Origin: Echinococcus granulosus
Lineage: Eukaryota; Platyhelminthes; Cestoda; Cyclophyllidea; Taeniidae
Length of the DNA: 64,000 nucleotides
Reading direction: 5' to 3'
Assembly: GCF_000524195.1 (NCBI RefSeq)
Contig: NW_020170414.1
Span: 386,121 to 450,120 of the forward strand
The notes beneath the pieces are model-generated. The model searched no databases. It was given only the letters and a program-made list of their open reading frames with translations, and was not told the origin of the DNA. Positions within the stretch are counted from its first letter, which is position 1. Each line of letters opens with the position of its first letter. This document shows positions 1 to 10,778 of the stretch, piece by piece. Position numbers and translations under genes: made by a program.

Positions 1-248
1 TCAATCTTCTTATTATCAAACCATGCTTTTAAGGCATTTCCAATGGCCTCTTCGTTCTGGTACAAATGAGCGCAGTCAATGTGCCGATAGCCAGCCTCTA
101 ATGCCGCATTAAGGGCGGGAACCACATCTTCGGCCGATAGCTAATTGGGGACAACTTTGTCGATTCAAGAAAACCAAAAAACCTTATAGGTCCCAAAACC
201 GATGCAGGGTATCTTGAAGTCTAACACCTTAAGCATTGGAACCGGCAT
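1..248 (-). CDS. Aldo-keto reductase (AKR1-like), N-terminal part, runs off the left edge
   Basis: Two exons read on the minus strand. Exon 1 (248-183) encodes 22 residues starting MPVPMLK and ending IGFGTYK. Exon 2 (140-1) continues in phase 0 with about 46 residues, including AGYRHIDCAHLYQNE. The 42-nt intron (182-141) has GT...AG ends. In the AKR superfamily the aspartate of HID and the tyrosine of LYQNE are two of the four catalytic residues, and the IGFGTYK turn belongs to the start of the TIM barrel. The family consists of cytosolic NAD(P)H-dependent carbonyl reductases of about 310-330 residues, so roughly a fifth is present. The lysine and histidine of the catalytic tetrad would lie beyond the edge. 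The substrate cannot be inferred. The gene could be a pseudogene further on, but the visible part is intact. Confidence 0.85.
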
Positions 249-1742
249 ATTGGGGATGCAATTGGGCAGAGAGAAGGCCAGTAAGGGCGAAGGCTAAGAT
301 TTTACCTTTGTACAACCCTGATAATCATTAGATTTGGCGGCAAAATTGTACACGTTATAAACATCAGCTTACCATAAACTGCATTAAAACTAAAATAGTA
401 AGCCGTAATTTATTACCGAATTTCAAGTAATGTAAGCAACTAATCCCTATGAATAAATGGCAAAAAAACAGTCTAGTTCGATATAAATTGGTCTGATGCT
501 CAGATCTTAAATTGTTTTTACAATACTTGATTATTTGTTATTTGTTTACAGCTTTTATTACAGCAACGAGTCACATAAGAACTAAGGCAACTCATTTTGT
601 AAGTAAGGTCATGTTGATGAGCCACATTTGGAAGTGATACAAGTAAAACGCAATAAGTTTTAAGACCTTGGACTACCGAGTAGTTGGTCGATTTCAAAAA
701 GTTTTAGCACCAATTTATTGCAATTAGGAAGGTTTCGAAACAGCATTATCACTTTGAGATAGTGTTAAACGATGGTAAATTCGTCTACTCAATTATCAAA
801 ATACCACTATTGCACAGTCCTCTGTCACATATAATCTCGTGTAGCTCTAAATAACTTTTTAGGAAATTTAGGAAGTGCTAAACGAAGCATGGTTTACTTT
901 AAAGAAGTCTTTTTCGATGATGGACAATTTTTGGCATAAGCGAACGAGTAACGTTCTGAAAAGGATCTTTCAAAGTAACTGGAAACAACCCATCGGTTTA
1001 ATGAACGCTTCAGCAATGACCTCTAATTGCTTACTGAGATTGTTAAATGTCAAGTCTGTCATGAACTCCATGCTCCTATTGAATAGTCTGGCGTACCTCC
1101 CTGCCAAGTTCCAACTGTTTTTTTAAGTAAGTGTTTGTAGCTGGTACTTTCTGAAACGACTTCCGTGTTATGCACATCATATCACTAAGGTATTTTATGC
1201 AAGTTAATTGCTATAAGTGAACTGACGCATTCTATACAATCCTTCTACATGATACTCCCTGGCGAAACTATTACATGCGTCAGAAAATTGGGTAGTCAAG
1301 CCTAAATTGTATTGAAAATTGAAGTAGCTACTCATAGAATTAAAAGTGAATGTACAGTCCAGAAATTTTTGAAACCTCTAGATGAAACGCAGACTTAGTG
1401 GTAGCATAGTTTATTTTTATGCCAAATGGGAACTAATATGCATTCACAAACTTGTGATAATTTAGCGGCACTCTTCACCAACTTTTTAGGTGCCCTACGT
1501 GACAAGTTAATTCACAAAGCGTTCTTTTTTTGCGATCGTTTTATAATTCACGGGATGTGCATTTTTAATTAGTGGTTGAACCTGGCCGAATGATCACTGC
1601 TTTATTTCTTCTCCATAAACCTCATTCTTATGTTTTCCATTAAATTCCTGGCAAAACTGTCCATTTTCCCATTTTTAATTGTGACCATAGCTTTAGGTAA
1701 GGAAAGAATTCTCATCTTCTGTTACACGTTCTACGTGGTCAT
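249..1742. other. Non-coding, AT-rich; upstream side of the aldo-keto reductase
   Basis: No exon with recognisable homology. It probably contains the promoter of the minus-strand reductase, but no motif is distinctive enough to call. An 83-codon open frame at 875-1126 has no recognisable content. Confidence 0.5.
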
Positions 1743-1880
1743 TGTAGCCCCTCGACACCTTCCTGAAGATGAAAGGCGACGGAATACTCGGGCGGAATAT
1801 GTATTATCAATCCACAAAAGGGCCTGAGGCTACAGGCAAGTGGCCCGTTACCAAAACCCAGAGTTACGCAAGCACGTTTT
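1743..1880 (+). mobile_element. Solo terminal repeat of the TRIM-like family, 3'-truncated
   Basis: Starts TGTAGCCCCTCGACACCTTCC and carries the family landmarks in order: CCTGAAGATGAAAG, an ACTCGGGCGGAATATGTATTA block, GGCCTGAGGCTACAGG and ACCAAAACCCAGAGTTA. The expected 3' end (ATTACA) is absent, so this copy is truncated or diverged. No internal region follows, hence solo. Confidence 0.7.
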
Positions 1881-4800
1881 ACCGACATAAATAGTGGGGT
1901 GCTGGTAAGAAAACAACCAGAGCCTTCAAAAGTGCTTATTCACAAAGGACGTTGTATTTTGCATAGATTAAATACTGATGGGTTGTTTTGTTAGGAAAAA
2001 AAGTAGGCATCGCGGAAGAATTTCGACACTTTTTTCGACACTTGGAAACCAGCAAAATCATTTTGAACAAACAAAATTGTATATGTAATTCCTTGCTAAA
2101 TTCCATAAAGCTTAAAACCACGCCATTACTTTCAAAGACACTTTTTCTCCATTATTTGGTATTTAATTTCTTGATCACATATTCTGAATGGATCATCCAC
2201 CGAGGGGGAAGTCAAAACGGGCATTTTAAAGCTCAACCCTTGCGTGAAAGGTTTATGCGAGGGAGGGTGAGGGCGGGAGGCTCAGGACGCACGCAAGACC
2301 TTCAATGGAGAATTCACTTCTCCACGCCTATTTTATGCACCAACTTTAAGGCAGCAAATCACACATGTAATAACCGTCACACATTTTATTCATTCTAGAG
2401 CAAAAAAAGTTGCCCAAACTAGAGCAGCCTCCATTAAGCGGAGTATTTAACCATTTCTCACCCCACGATGAGGAACGTTTATGGATGGAGATATGGTTTT
2501 CTCCGGCACTCAAATCTACTGTAACACACTAATAGTTTTTTAACACTACATTTGATCCTGCCGGTAGCCTCAGCTCTTTTGAACGTCAGTAACATATCTT
2601 CTACCATACTACTATGGCTTCTTACGAGTATAGGTAAGACTCAAAGCACAACACTTCCATGACAGGGATTGGAAAAAAGTTCAGCTCATAAAGCACAGTA
2701 TTTGTATAAAGCTTTTGTTCATTAACATTAAGAAACTACCCTATAAACGCAAAATCAAGTAACCTTTGGGCCAACACCCCTTTTTTCCAAAGGCAGACCA
2801 GGTTTAGTTTTTGCGTCTGAACCTAGCAGACACGTTTGAGGGAAAAATGTGAGGGGGGAGTAGGGAGAGTCCTTCCCGAGCAATTGAGTTATCCGCCAGG
2901 AGAGACCGTCTAAGTGAGTTAGAATAATCCACTCATATTTACCCAAGGGTCTCACCGCTCGCTTACAAAAGCTCTATTCATGGATGTAAATCAGAGCGAC
3001 TCACTGAGTCGGCACAGCATAACAAACCGCTGTCACGTGATGCATTATTTGCGATGGCCGGGACAACACTCCCATTCACTAGGACAGGCAACGAGGCCTT
3101 TTTCAGCTACTTGATGGCTGCAATGGAATCGGCGTTTCGCTCTTCCACCTCCGCCTCCATATCCTCGCAACGGGTAGACGAGTTGAACGAGGACATGCTT
3201 TAGGGGTGGCGATGGCTAAAGGGGCACCGCTATCACAGTTAAGCATGTTCAGGGTACGTTTCCCCTCATCGAGGGCCGATGGCGTCCCATCCGTCTCAAG
3301 GGTCGTGTTTACTCACCGCCTCTCGCCCAAGAGGTACATTCACACAGGCACGTAGTACAATGGTATTCAAAATAATTTTAGCAGACTGAGCTTACCATCC
3401 AATTTGTGTGACAGTTGCAGTCCCCGTTAACAGACTGGTGAGTACAAGAAGTCTACAACCAGAAATTTTGACACTAAACATCGTTTTTGATTTTTGTTTG
3501 CATAATTGTATGGAATTTCATGGTACGCAGGCGGTTCCAAAGCCACTGATCTAAAACTCAAAGCGGTGCAAGAAGCGGAGCATCTCAGGCAACAAAAAGT
3601 ACGAATGAATAAATCAGTAATGAAGTCAAATCCCAAGTGTTTAATATAACATTATTTGCAGTGGTCACGCCTAGATAACCTCCTTTATTAATTGTATCCT
3701 CTTGTAGAAAGTGGCAAAAGAAAAGCACTAGCAAATCCGGACTGCCTGTCACAGTTTTTTTGACGTCTACCATAATTGCGATGGCCTGGTGATGAGACTA
3801 CTGACACGCTGAGAGGGTGAATGTGGCCCACTGCAGGTGGACGTCAAGATTTGCAGGAATACAAGGCGTATATTTTTTGCGCTTTTTAAAAATTGTGTCC
3901 CACTAAATCATCCGGTAGTGAGATGTCTACTGCGTCCGTAACCTCTATTTCTTAAGTAAATTAAGTAGATTCGCTCAAGATAATAAAATGTCTAGTGATA
4001 CACTTTGAAGTGGTGAAAGGTGGGAAGAAAAGCAGCCAGGGTGTATGAAATTGCCCCACGAAATGGACATCATGGCTCTGAAAGGCTGTAACATCCACAA
4101 AATAAGTTCTCTATTGAACCCGACTCGTCCTGGCCGCCTAAAAAGAATCGTAAACATAATGGAATTCGGAGAAAACATTCTCAGCAATTCCTTTGTGGAC
4201 TGGTAAATAGATTCGGGTAGTTGAGCTACCCCGGGGATGTTATTTTAAGAGGGGTGATTATTCCGAGCTCCGTGGCAGAGGTGGAGGAATCTTGGATGAT
4301 GAAGTGCATAAAAAATTGCCCCACTTTTGTGTCCCTTTAAGACAACCATCTTCACGAAAATGGAAGCCGCAAGAGAGCTAAGAAAGGAAATCTTGAAAGC
4401 AGGGGCTCAGTCGATCATCCATTTCCGCATTCTTGACCGTCTACATGAGGGCAATATTGGGCCACGTTAATGGAAACAACGTTAGCTTTTGGTAAAAGAG
4501 CCGGGTACGGTATTCTTTCTTACCTGTTATTCTATTTTTTTTCTTTGAATTGGCGTTGGAAATACACCTACATAACAAATGACGCGGTGTGAAGTACTGC
4601 ACCACCGGGACCACACTCCTCATCTAAGACAAGATTTCGATACAATGGGTTAACACATCTGTAATTGATAGCAAGCATTAACTGACCCAGTAGGCCAGAC
4701 TTTTGCGAATGCTCCATACTGAGGCTTCCAAATCAAAAGAGTCAAAAGGGGAATGATTCGTTAACAAAAATCTCTTCATTGCAACAAGTAATAACTTCTT

Positions 4801-4894
4801 TGATGCCATCTTTGAGAAAAGAACAGTAAAACCGAATACTAAATAACGCGGACTTTCTAGCTGATGAATAAGATGGAGACAAGATTAGAAGGCA
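1881..4894. other. Non-coding stretch, some coding-like remnants
   Basis: No gene recognised. Around 2995-3200 there is a short segment with protein-like readings on both strands, described under findings. Several short open frames have no recognisable domain. Confidence 0.4.
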
Positions 4895-5857
4895 TATAAA
4901 GACGATCGTTTGTTTAACTCTGGGCTTTTTGACCTGAATACTCAAGTCACCATTGATTGTGCTTGCCTCATAGTCCTTTTGTATGTCAGTAGTATATCGT
5001 CTGCCAGACTGCTGTTTTTCACGACGTTTGGAAAGACTCGGAGGTTTCAGCCGTGGCAGCGGTAAACACTCTATCCAGAAGGACAAATACTTTGATTTCC
5101 ATTACTGCCGAAAGAGAGGTATCTTACTGCGGATGACATAATCTATGACGAATGCTAAAAGAAGGGTTGAAAACGACGTTCGTCTTCAACAACTCTCCCA
5201 GTCACGTCTTCTTTGGGAATGCGAAAGCTGACCAAAACGACACCAGCCGTGACCATAAACCACCTGGAAAAGTTCGTTACGGAGCTGTTTATAGCACAAT
5301 ACCTCCTCCACTTCTACTTAATGGATAGAATTTGGATAGATATAACTAGAAAGAACTGGAGCGAGAACGCGAAATTTTATCCCTGCAAGACTATCTTAAA
5401 CCAGTCCTTTATTAAAATGACCCTGCTTTGCGACCAGTCGTCTTTCAACAAGCGATGGGCATGCCAGATGGCAAGAACATTTCCCGCTCCCTTGATGCAG
5501 TCCCTAAAAAGGACGACACCACAGATCCAGTGACGTTGGGGTGGAATATCTTCTGAGTTTGGCTCAAACTCTATGACTGACACGGCTGATAAGTAGGTGT
5601 CTATTTTTGAAGCACCGACTGTGTTTTGATGGCCGAGGCGGGAATTTAAAATAAGGGGAGCGTCACTGACGAAGCTTAAATAAATAGAGGGGCTATGTAA
5701 TGCTCTGACTGTTTAACTCTGAACCTGATGAGGCGGACACTTAAGTCTTTACGGCTGCTCCCCCTACATGGCGGCACGACATCCAGGCCATGCCAATAGC
5801 CTCTCAGCCGGACTACTATGACTATTTACAGCTTTGTGGAAGACTGCGACACCTACA
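4895..5857 (-). mobile_element. TRIM-like element copy A (terminal repeat, internal region, terminal repeat)
   Basis: Reading along the plus strand this copy is reversed. Terminal repeat one is about 4895-5056 (landmarks TTGTTTAACTCTGGG, GTCAGTAGTATATCGTC, GGAAAGACTCGGAGG). The internal region is about 5057-5695 (landmarks AAACCACCTGG, CCTCCTCCACTTCTACTTAA, GATGGCCGAGGCGGG). Terminal repeat two is 5696-5857, TGTAATGCTCTGAC to CACCTACA. The internal region shares blocks in the same order with copies at 9.1-10.1, 19.9-20.8 and 22.8-23.8 kb. Open frames inside it are not conserved between copies, so it is read as non-coding. The first boundary is approximate. Confidence 0.75.
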
Positions 5858-6611
5858 ATAAAAGTAAAGGGATGGACAAGTCTTCACATATTATTCATGC
5901 TGTTCTATTCGCACTGTGAGACTTTTAAATATACGCTCCGCAGAGTGACTTAAAACTAATTCCCGTGTTTAGACAGAAGCGCATTCACTACGAAAATTAG
6001 ACGTAATGGATCTCCTGGACAACTCTACTGGAAGTGTAGAACTAGTGCGATGGCGTGAATCAGTGTCGTCTTTAAACAAGACCTCCGGATTTTTTGATTC
6101 GGCAAACAAATTGCAGGCACATACATGTTACACCCAAATAAAATTTACGTACACCCCCTTCTCTACTAACACTCGTAGCTGTTCAGTGTCTTAGTTGGGT
6201 CCGCATGACTGGACAAAAAAACTTAGTTGTTACTTCTGTTGACAATTTCAAAACTGGTGATTAAAAATTTAATGACCTTTTCCGATTTCCATAATACTTT
6301 TGCTCACACACACGCACACCTCTGAAAAGGCAAATAAGGGCGACGTGACATTTACGTGGATGAGATTCACGAACTGCCCCGCCGTCAACAGCGGATCGGA
6401 TTTAATGAATTCTGTTTGTCTCGCATTAATTTGGACCCTTTTGACCTTTTGCATTTCAGTGTTTATGTGCAATTAAATGTTTCCGTAATTCTTCTTAAAT
6501 ATCAGGGAAAAGTGAGGATGCTAGCTACTAGTCAAAAAAAATTAACACAATGGAAGCATCCTAAGTTATTTTAATTGAGTGTATAAAAACATTGCTTTTT
6601 ATGATGAAATT
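5858..6611. other. Non-coding spacer between repeat copies
   Basis: Nothing recognisable apart from a short CA-rich run near 6303-6318. Short opposing open frames overlap each other and lack domains. Confidence 0.5.
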
Positions 6612-7620
6612 TTGTGCTATCGCAACGCCTCAAGTCTTTTCTGAAGTCGACTGAAGATATAATACTTGGTCCGAACGAGTACTGCTGGGGTACAGAAGGG
6701 CTGGCGTGGCTACAGGTATGACCCAGAGACCCTGTCTCCCAGCGTTACAAAAATGAAGGGTTAAGCATAGCCTGGCACCCCACCCACCCCGGGGCTCGCC
6801 ATGGCCAAAATCTTGCGCCGATCACCACAACGTAGTGCTGTGAGGAAAACATTTACCAATTACCTGCACCAGCCATTAAATTTGCCTGCAACTAAGAAAT
6901 AATTTAACTACAACGCCAACGATCCCTCTTGGCAATGCCACTTGAGAACAGTATTGGGTAAAAATGTTACCATTATCTCGCATTTCTATCGGTAGTCATA
7001 GGAACACGGACCTAAAAGCAGTCATTTAATAGAGGACGTAGTTTGAAATAGTTGTGTAGGAATGAGGTTTCACGTCTCTTCATCCTTGCTACTTTAGTCT
7101 CACTTAATTGCTGCCCATCCATATCTATCTGGGTTATATCCAGCTAGTAGAGAGGTGAAGGAGGTATCTCGTGTTCACTTTATGGACATCTTCCTACAGG
7201 TACCGTAGACATCTCACAACTAAATTTTGCGGAGGGTTTTCGGTCACGGCTAGTGTCGCTCGCCTTAGTTATTAAGAGCGCTGCTGCAGAACATGGGACT
7301 GGGGTAGGTGCCAAAGGTAGAGGTCATTCTCAGCCCTTCTTTTAAGGGTTGTCACCGTTTAACCCATTTGCAGTGTATGCCCTTCTTCGGTCACGTTAAG
7401 TTATAACACACAATTGTAGCAAAGAGTAGCAGCATTTTAGGATCGGGTCCGCCTTCTGCTCCCATTAACGTAGCGCCTTGAGTCTTTCCTGAACTTGGAA
7501 GTAGTCATAATACCAGGAAGAAAAAGTATTGTAAGCGTAGGAAAGAGCTGGAGGACTACTACATGAACAAGAGGGCGCACTATATTAAACTAACTCACTC
7601 ACCCAGCGTGATGAACGTTT
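6612..7620 (+). mobile_element. TRIM-like element copy E
   Basis: Sense on the plus strand. The first terminal repeat (about 6612-6790) has CCTCAAGTCTTTTCTGAAG and GGCGTGGCTACAGG. The internal region has GCCGATCACCACAACGTAG, CCTCTTGGCAATGCC, CAGCTAGTAGAGAGGTG and GGCTAGTGTCGCT, which are reverse complements of blocks in copies A-D. The second terminal repeat starts near 7469 with GTAGCGCCTTGAGTCTTTCC and continues to GAGCTGGAGGACTACTACATG, decaying by about 7620. Its divergence from the other copies indicates an old insertion. Confidence 0.75.
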
Positions 7621-8872
7621 TCCAGGACAGCGCACCTGCCCGCCGAGTTTCCAACATGGTCTGTCCAAGGGACTACCTCACCCGACAAAAGCAGGACACC
7701 GTCTTGCATATAGGGGATACTGTGGCGTCAACTTGGCAAACGACAAAATCAGCAGATCACTGAAGCAGCGTCTATTGTTCTGCAAACGGCACCTTCCGCA
7801 GCACACCATACGCTGGAACGTGGCACACTACGAGTGATAAGATCAGTACATTGGATTGGATAAACCCGAGTAACTAAGTGCCCAAGCTTGTAAGTACAAA
7901 TGTAAAACCGAAATTCCGTTTTGTGTCGAATTTCGCAAGCATTTAAACATCTTCATAGGATGGCATATGGGAACGGTGGTTTTAGGGCTAAACTCTCCCA
8001 TCATCTTTCCTCATTAGAATACAGTCCAGCCAATCGTGTCAATTTTTTATTATTCAAAGAGCCTCCTCCAACAGCTTAAGGCTTAAAAATACAGACATGC
8101 GCTTAAGGACCGGCTAGCAGGAGGGATTAAGGAATTATAACTTGTGTCGTGTAAATGAACAGATAGGGTGGCCGCTTTCTGTGGCGCCCATAAGTTGGAG
8201 GTGGGAGATACGACATCACTGCTGATAACTCCGAGAAAAGTTGGACCACTCACCAAAAACAACTATCAAACAATTTTTTTTCGTGGAATCAAGTAAGCTT
8301 TATCAATATCTTTTGATAACCGGAAGAATATTCGGTTACGACAAATTTATCGACATTGATGGTTTGGACATTTTCATCTCCCATTCTATTAATCAGTATG
8401 CTGTGCCATCCAATATTTTACTCATAATGGCAATATTCAGAGCAGAATATAAAATGGAATTAGACCATAGTAATGACAGTCAGGAGACTGACAGAGCACG
8501 CTACTTCAATGCCGTCAAGCGAAGCAGTACAATGTGGGGAAAAAGAATACAATTTCAGAAATCCAGACTTCAAAGACAATAACTGCAGTTTTTGCACACA
8601 ATGGTGGTCAAAAAACAACACATTATTCAAAATACCAGAATCTAAATGCAAAAGATATTATCTCGCGTAAAAAGTAATTCTTGATATCGACAATTAAAAT
8701 TGCTAAGTTATTTGGCTACTTTTGTAATTTTTTGGCAATTTGGTCTTCTCCTCATAGAAAACAATATTTTGAAATATCAGTTTCGGCCTCCTCCTAGAGG
8801 TGGGGGCGTGAAGGCGCTCTTGGAAAGGGCATTAATTTTGCACGCACTGCCGAAAGAAGGGGACTTCTTGCC
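7621..8872. other. Non-coding stretch
   Basis: An open frame near 8241-8582 lacks an ATG at its listed start and has no recognisable domain. I see no splice-supported exon. Confidence 0.4.
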
Positions 8873-9082
8873 ATGGCCATGAAGGCTGCATTCTGGTGTC
8901 CAAAGTTACTCTTTTGCGTTTGTATTATTTTAAGTTTTGATTCCGATACAAACAAGTATTGCACCTTTGACAGTTTCTTCCATTGCAAGAACATTTCATG
9001 CGAATTGATACCAAGTTGTGTCAAGAAGGAGCCTTTAAATTTCGCAGGCACATCGTCGTCACTAGTAATTACCACTGCATAA
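8873..9082 (+). CDS. Candidate small secreted cysteine-containing peptide (69 aa), unproven
   Basis: The open frame begins at an ATG in a GCCATGG context, with a second ATG two codons later. The first ~22 residues look like a secretory signal: MKAAF then a hydrophobic LLFCVCIILSF core. The remainder holds four cysteines in about 16 residues (KYC...FHC..ISC...PSC), then a Ser/Thr-rich tail and a stop. No family is recognised. The frame ends just before TRIM-like copy B. The length is within chance expectation for this base composition, so it could be spurious or the first exon of something longer (a possible donor sits at ACTAGTAAT near its end). Function is not assigned. Confidence 0.25.
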   Translation: MAMKAAFWCPKLLFCVCIILSFDSDTNKYCTFDSFFHCKNISCELIPSCVKKEPLNFAGTSSSLVITTA

Positions 9083-9084
9083 GG

Positions 9085-10131
9085 ATGTTCTCTCTTCTCA
9101 AAAAGTATCCTAAGATTTTGGTTACTAGGGTACTGGAGGCTAGGCCATTGTACTTAGGCTCCATGGCACGGCCTTTAAGCCGTGCCGGTGGTCCCTTAGA
9201 CCTTCTCGACTCAGAGCACAACATTGGTAGCAGTAAAAGCGAACTCGATCCTGAAGGACAATCACGGTGATTTCCATTTCCATTACTAAATGCTAAACTT
9301 TAGAGTGGTAAATTAAAGATATCGCTTGCGAATGGAAGAATCTGTGACGACCCTTAACCGATGGACTGAAAAAGACGTCCTGTGTCCTGCAGGAATGCTA
9401 TTTAGCATATGAAGCGACACTGGTCGTGGCCGTAAACCACCCGGAAGCGTTTGCTACAACGCTGTCTACGGTGCCAGTGTTAAAATGTCAATCAAGCAAA
9501 CACAAAAGAACTACCACATAAGCTAACTTCTAGTTGGATGAAACGCAGATAGATATGGCTGGGTAGCACTAAAGTGAAAACAAAACGGCAAGGAAGAAAA
9601 GACACGAAATATTAGCCCCAGCAAACTGTTTCAAACCCAGCCCTTTATGAAATTACTCGGTGTTTTGTCTAGTGCCTTTATAACTAGTGATGAACATACG
9701 TGATGGAGCGTGCATTCCCTCGGCTTCCAATGCAGTTCTCAAAAGGGACCACATTCCAGATACAGTGGAGTTGCTAAGAGGAATCTGTGCCCTTGTAGTC
9801 AGGTATTTTTACAGTTGCAGTCAATTATTGTGGCGGTTATTTCGTGGATGACATTCTCACAGCACCGACTACGTTGTGATGGCCGACGTGGAAGGCTGAC
9901 CAAGGGGACCGCTGAGGACGACGCTTAGATGGAGAAAGGGGCAAAATAATTCTTCGTTTCCTTGTCGTTCTTGTCACGTGGACCCCTTAGGCTCCGCCTT
10001 TATACTTCCGCCTGGCGGCATAGCTTCCGGGCCATGCCAGTAGCCTCTCAGCCCTTCTATACATCGGCAAAACGCATTCTGTCCTAGCACTATGTGTTCT
10101 CCCAACTTCAGGAAAGACTGAGGCCCTACAG
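9085..10131 (-). mobile_element. TRIM-like element copy B
   Basis: Reversed on the plus strand. The lower terminal repeat (about 9085-9230) is degenerate but retains ATTTTGGTTACTAGGG and CTTAGGCTCCATGGC. The internal region retains CGAACTCGATCCTGAAGGAC, AAACCACCCGGAAGCG, ATGTCAATCAAGC, GGATGAAACGCAGATAG and CAGCACCGACTACGTTGTGA. The upper terminal repeat (about 9950-10131) reads CCCTTAGGCTCCGCC, GGGCCATGCCAGTAGCCTCTC and GGAAAGACTGAGGCCCTACA. Total about 1.05 kb. Confidence 0.75.
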
Positions 10132-10778
10132 TGTGCAGCCTGAGTCTAAATCCTAGTAGTTTAGCTAAACAACATGCTGTTAGGGAGGAAACTGCCTTCT
10201 TCTAATTCGTCCTTTTAAATCTACTAATTATTGCATATTTGCTCAAAGGTTTCTTTAAGAAAAGAGGTATTTATTTGAAGATATTCTACTCCTGTTCCCA
10301 TAGAATTTAGAACGGCTAATGATAGAGTTGGGTAACTACTTTTACTGATCTCTTTTAGGTAAAGTCTGCTCAAATTTTGTAGGACTGCCTGAACTATCAA
10401 AACACTGCAATTCTGCCTTCTAGGGACCCAACTTTCACATCGTATGCTGGTGCCTATCTGACCAAAAAATTATAAACTAAAGCAAGAAGAGGCATTTGAG
10501 TACTCGCGGAATACGCGAAGGTGCATTTGCTAGACACCCAAATCAACATGTCTGAATGAAACAGTGCGCGACTGTCAATGTGCAAAAAGTGAGATGCGAA
10601 TGGCTGATATTTACATGTAATTACCGTAATTATGTTGTATTAGTCACAATTCTATTTATAACCCTTTTCATTGGTCAGTTAGCATGTATTCTACTTCACT
10701 CCACCAGATTGAGAACCAATCAGAAGGCGGGGAATTCTAACACCTACTACTAGCTTGGTCGTGCTCCACAAACTCGCG
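10132..10778. other. Upstream region of the seven-transmembrane receptor
   Basis: Presumed promoter and 5' UTR. It holds a 65-codon open frame (10556-10753) with a hydrophobic stretch, NYVVLVTILFITLFIG, that stops 25 bases before the receptor ATG in another frame. It may be an upstream ORF or chance. Confidence 0.4.

Noticed and set aside
1630..1827. 65-codon frame with a signal-like start
   Set aside because: Its second half is the start of a TRIM-like terminal repeat read as protein, and similar readings arise from every copy.
4742..5086. 114-codon minus-strand frame
   Set aside because: Mostly terminal repeat of TRIM-like copy A, not conserved in other copies.
5213..5533. 106-codon plus-strand frame inside copy A
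   Set aside because: Antisense to the element, and the frame is broken in copies B, C and D.
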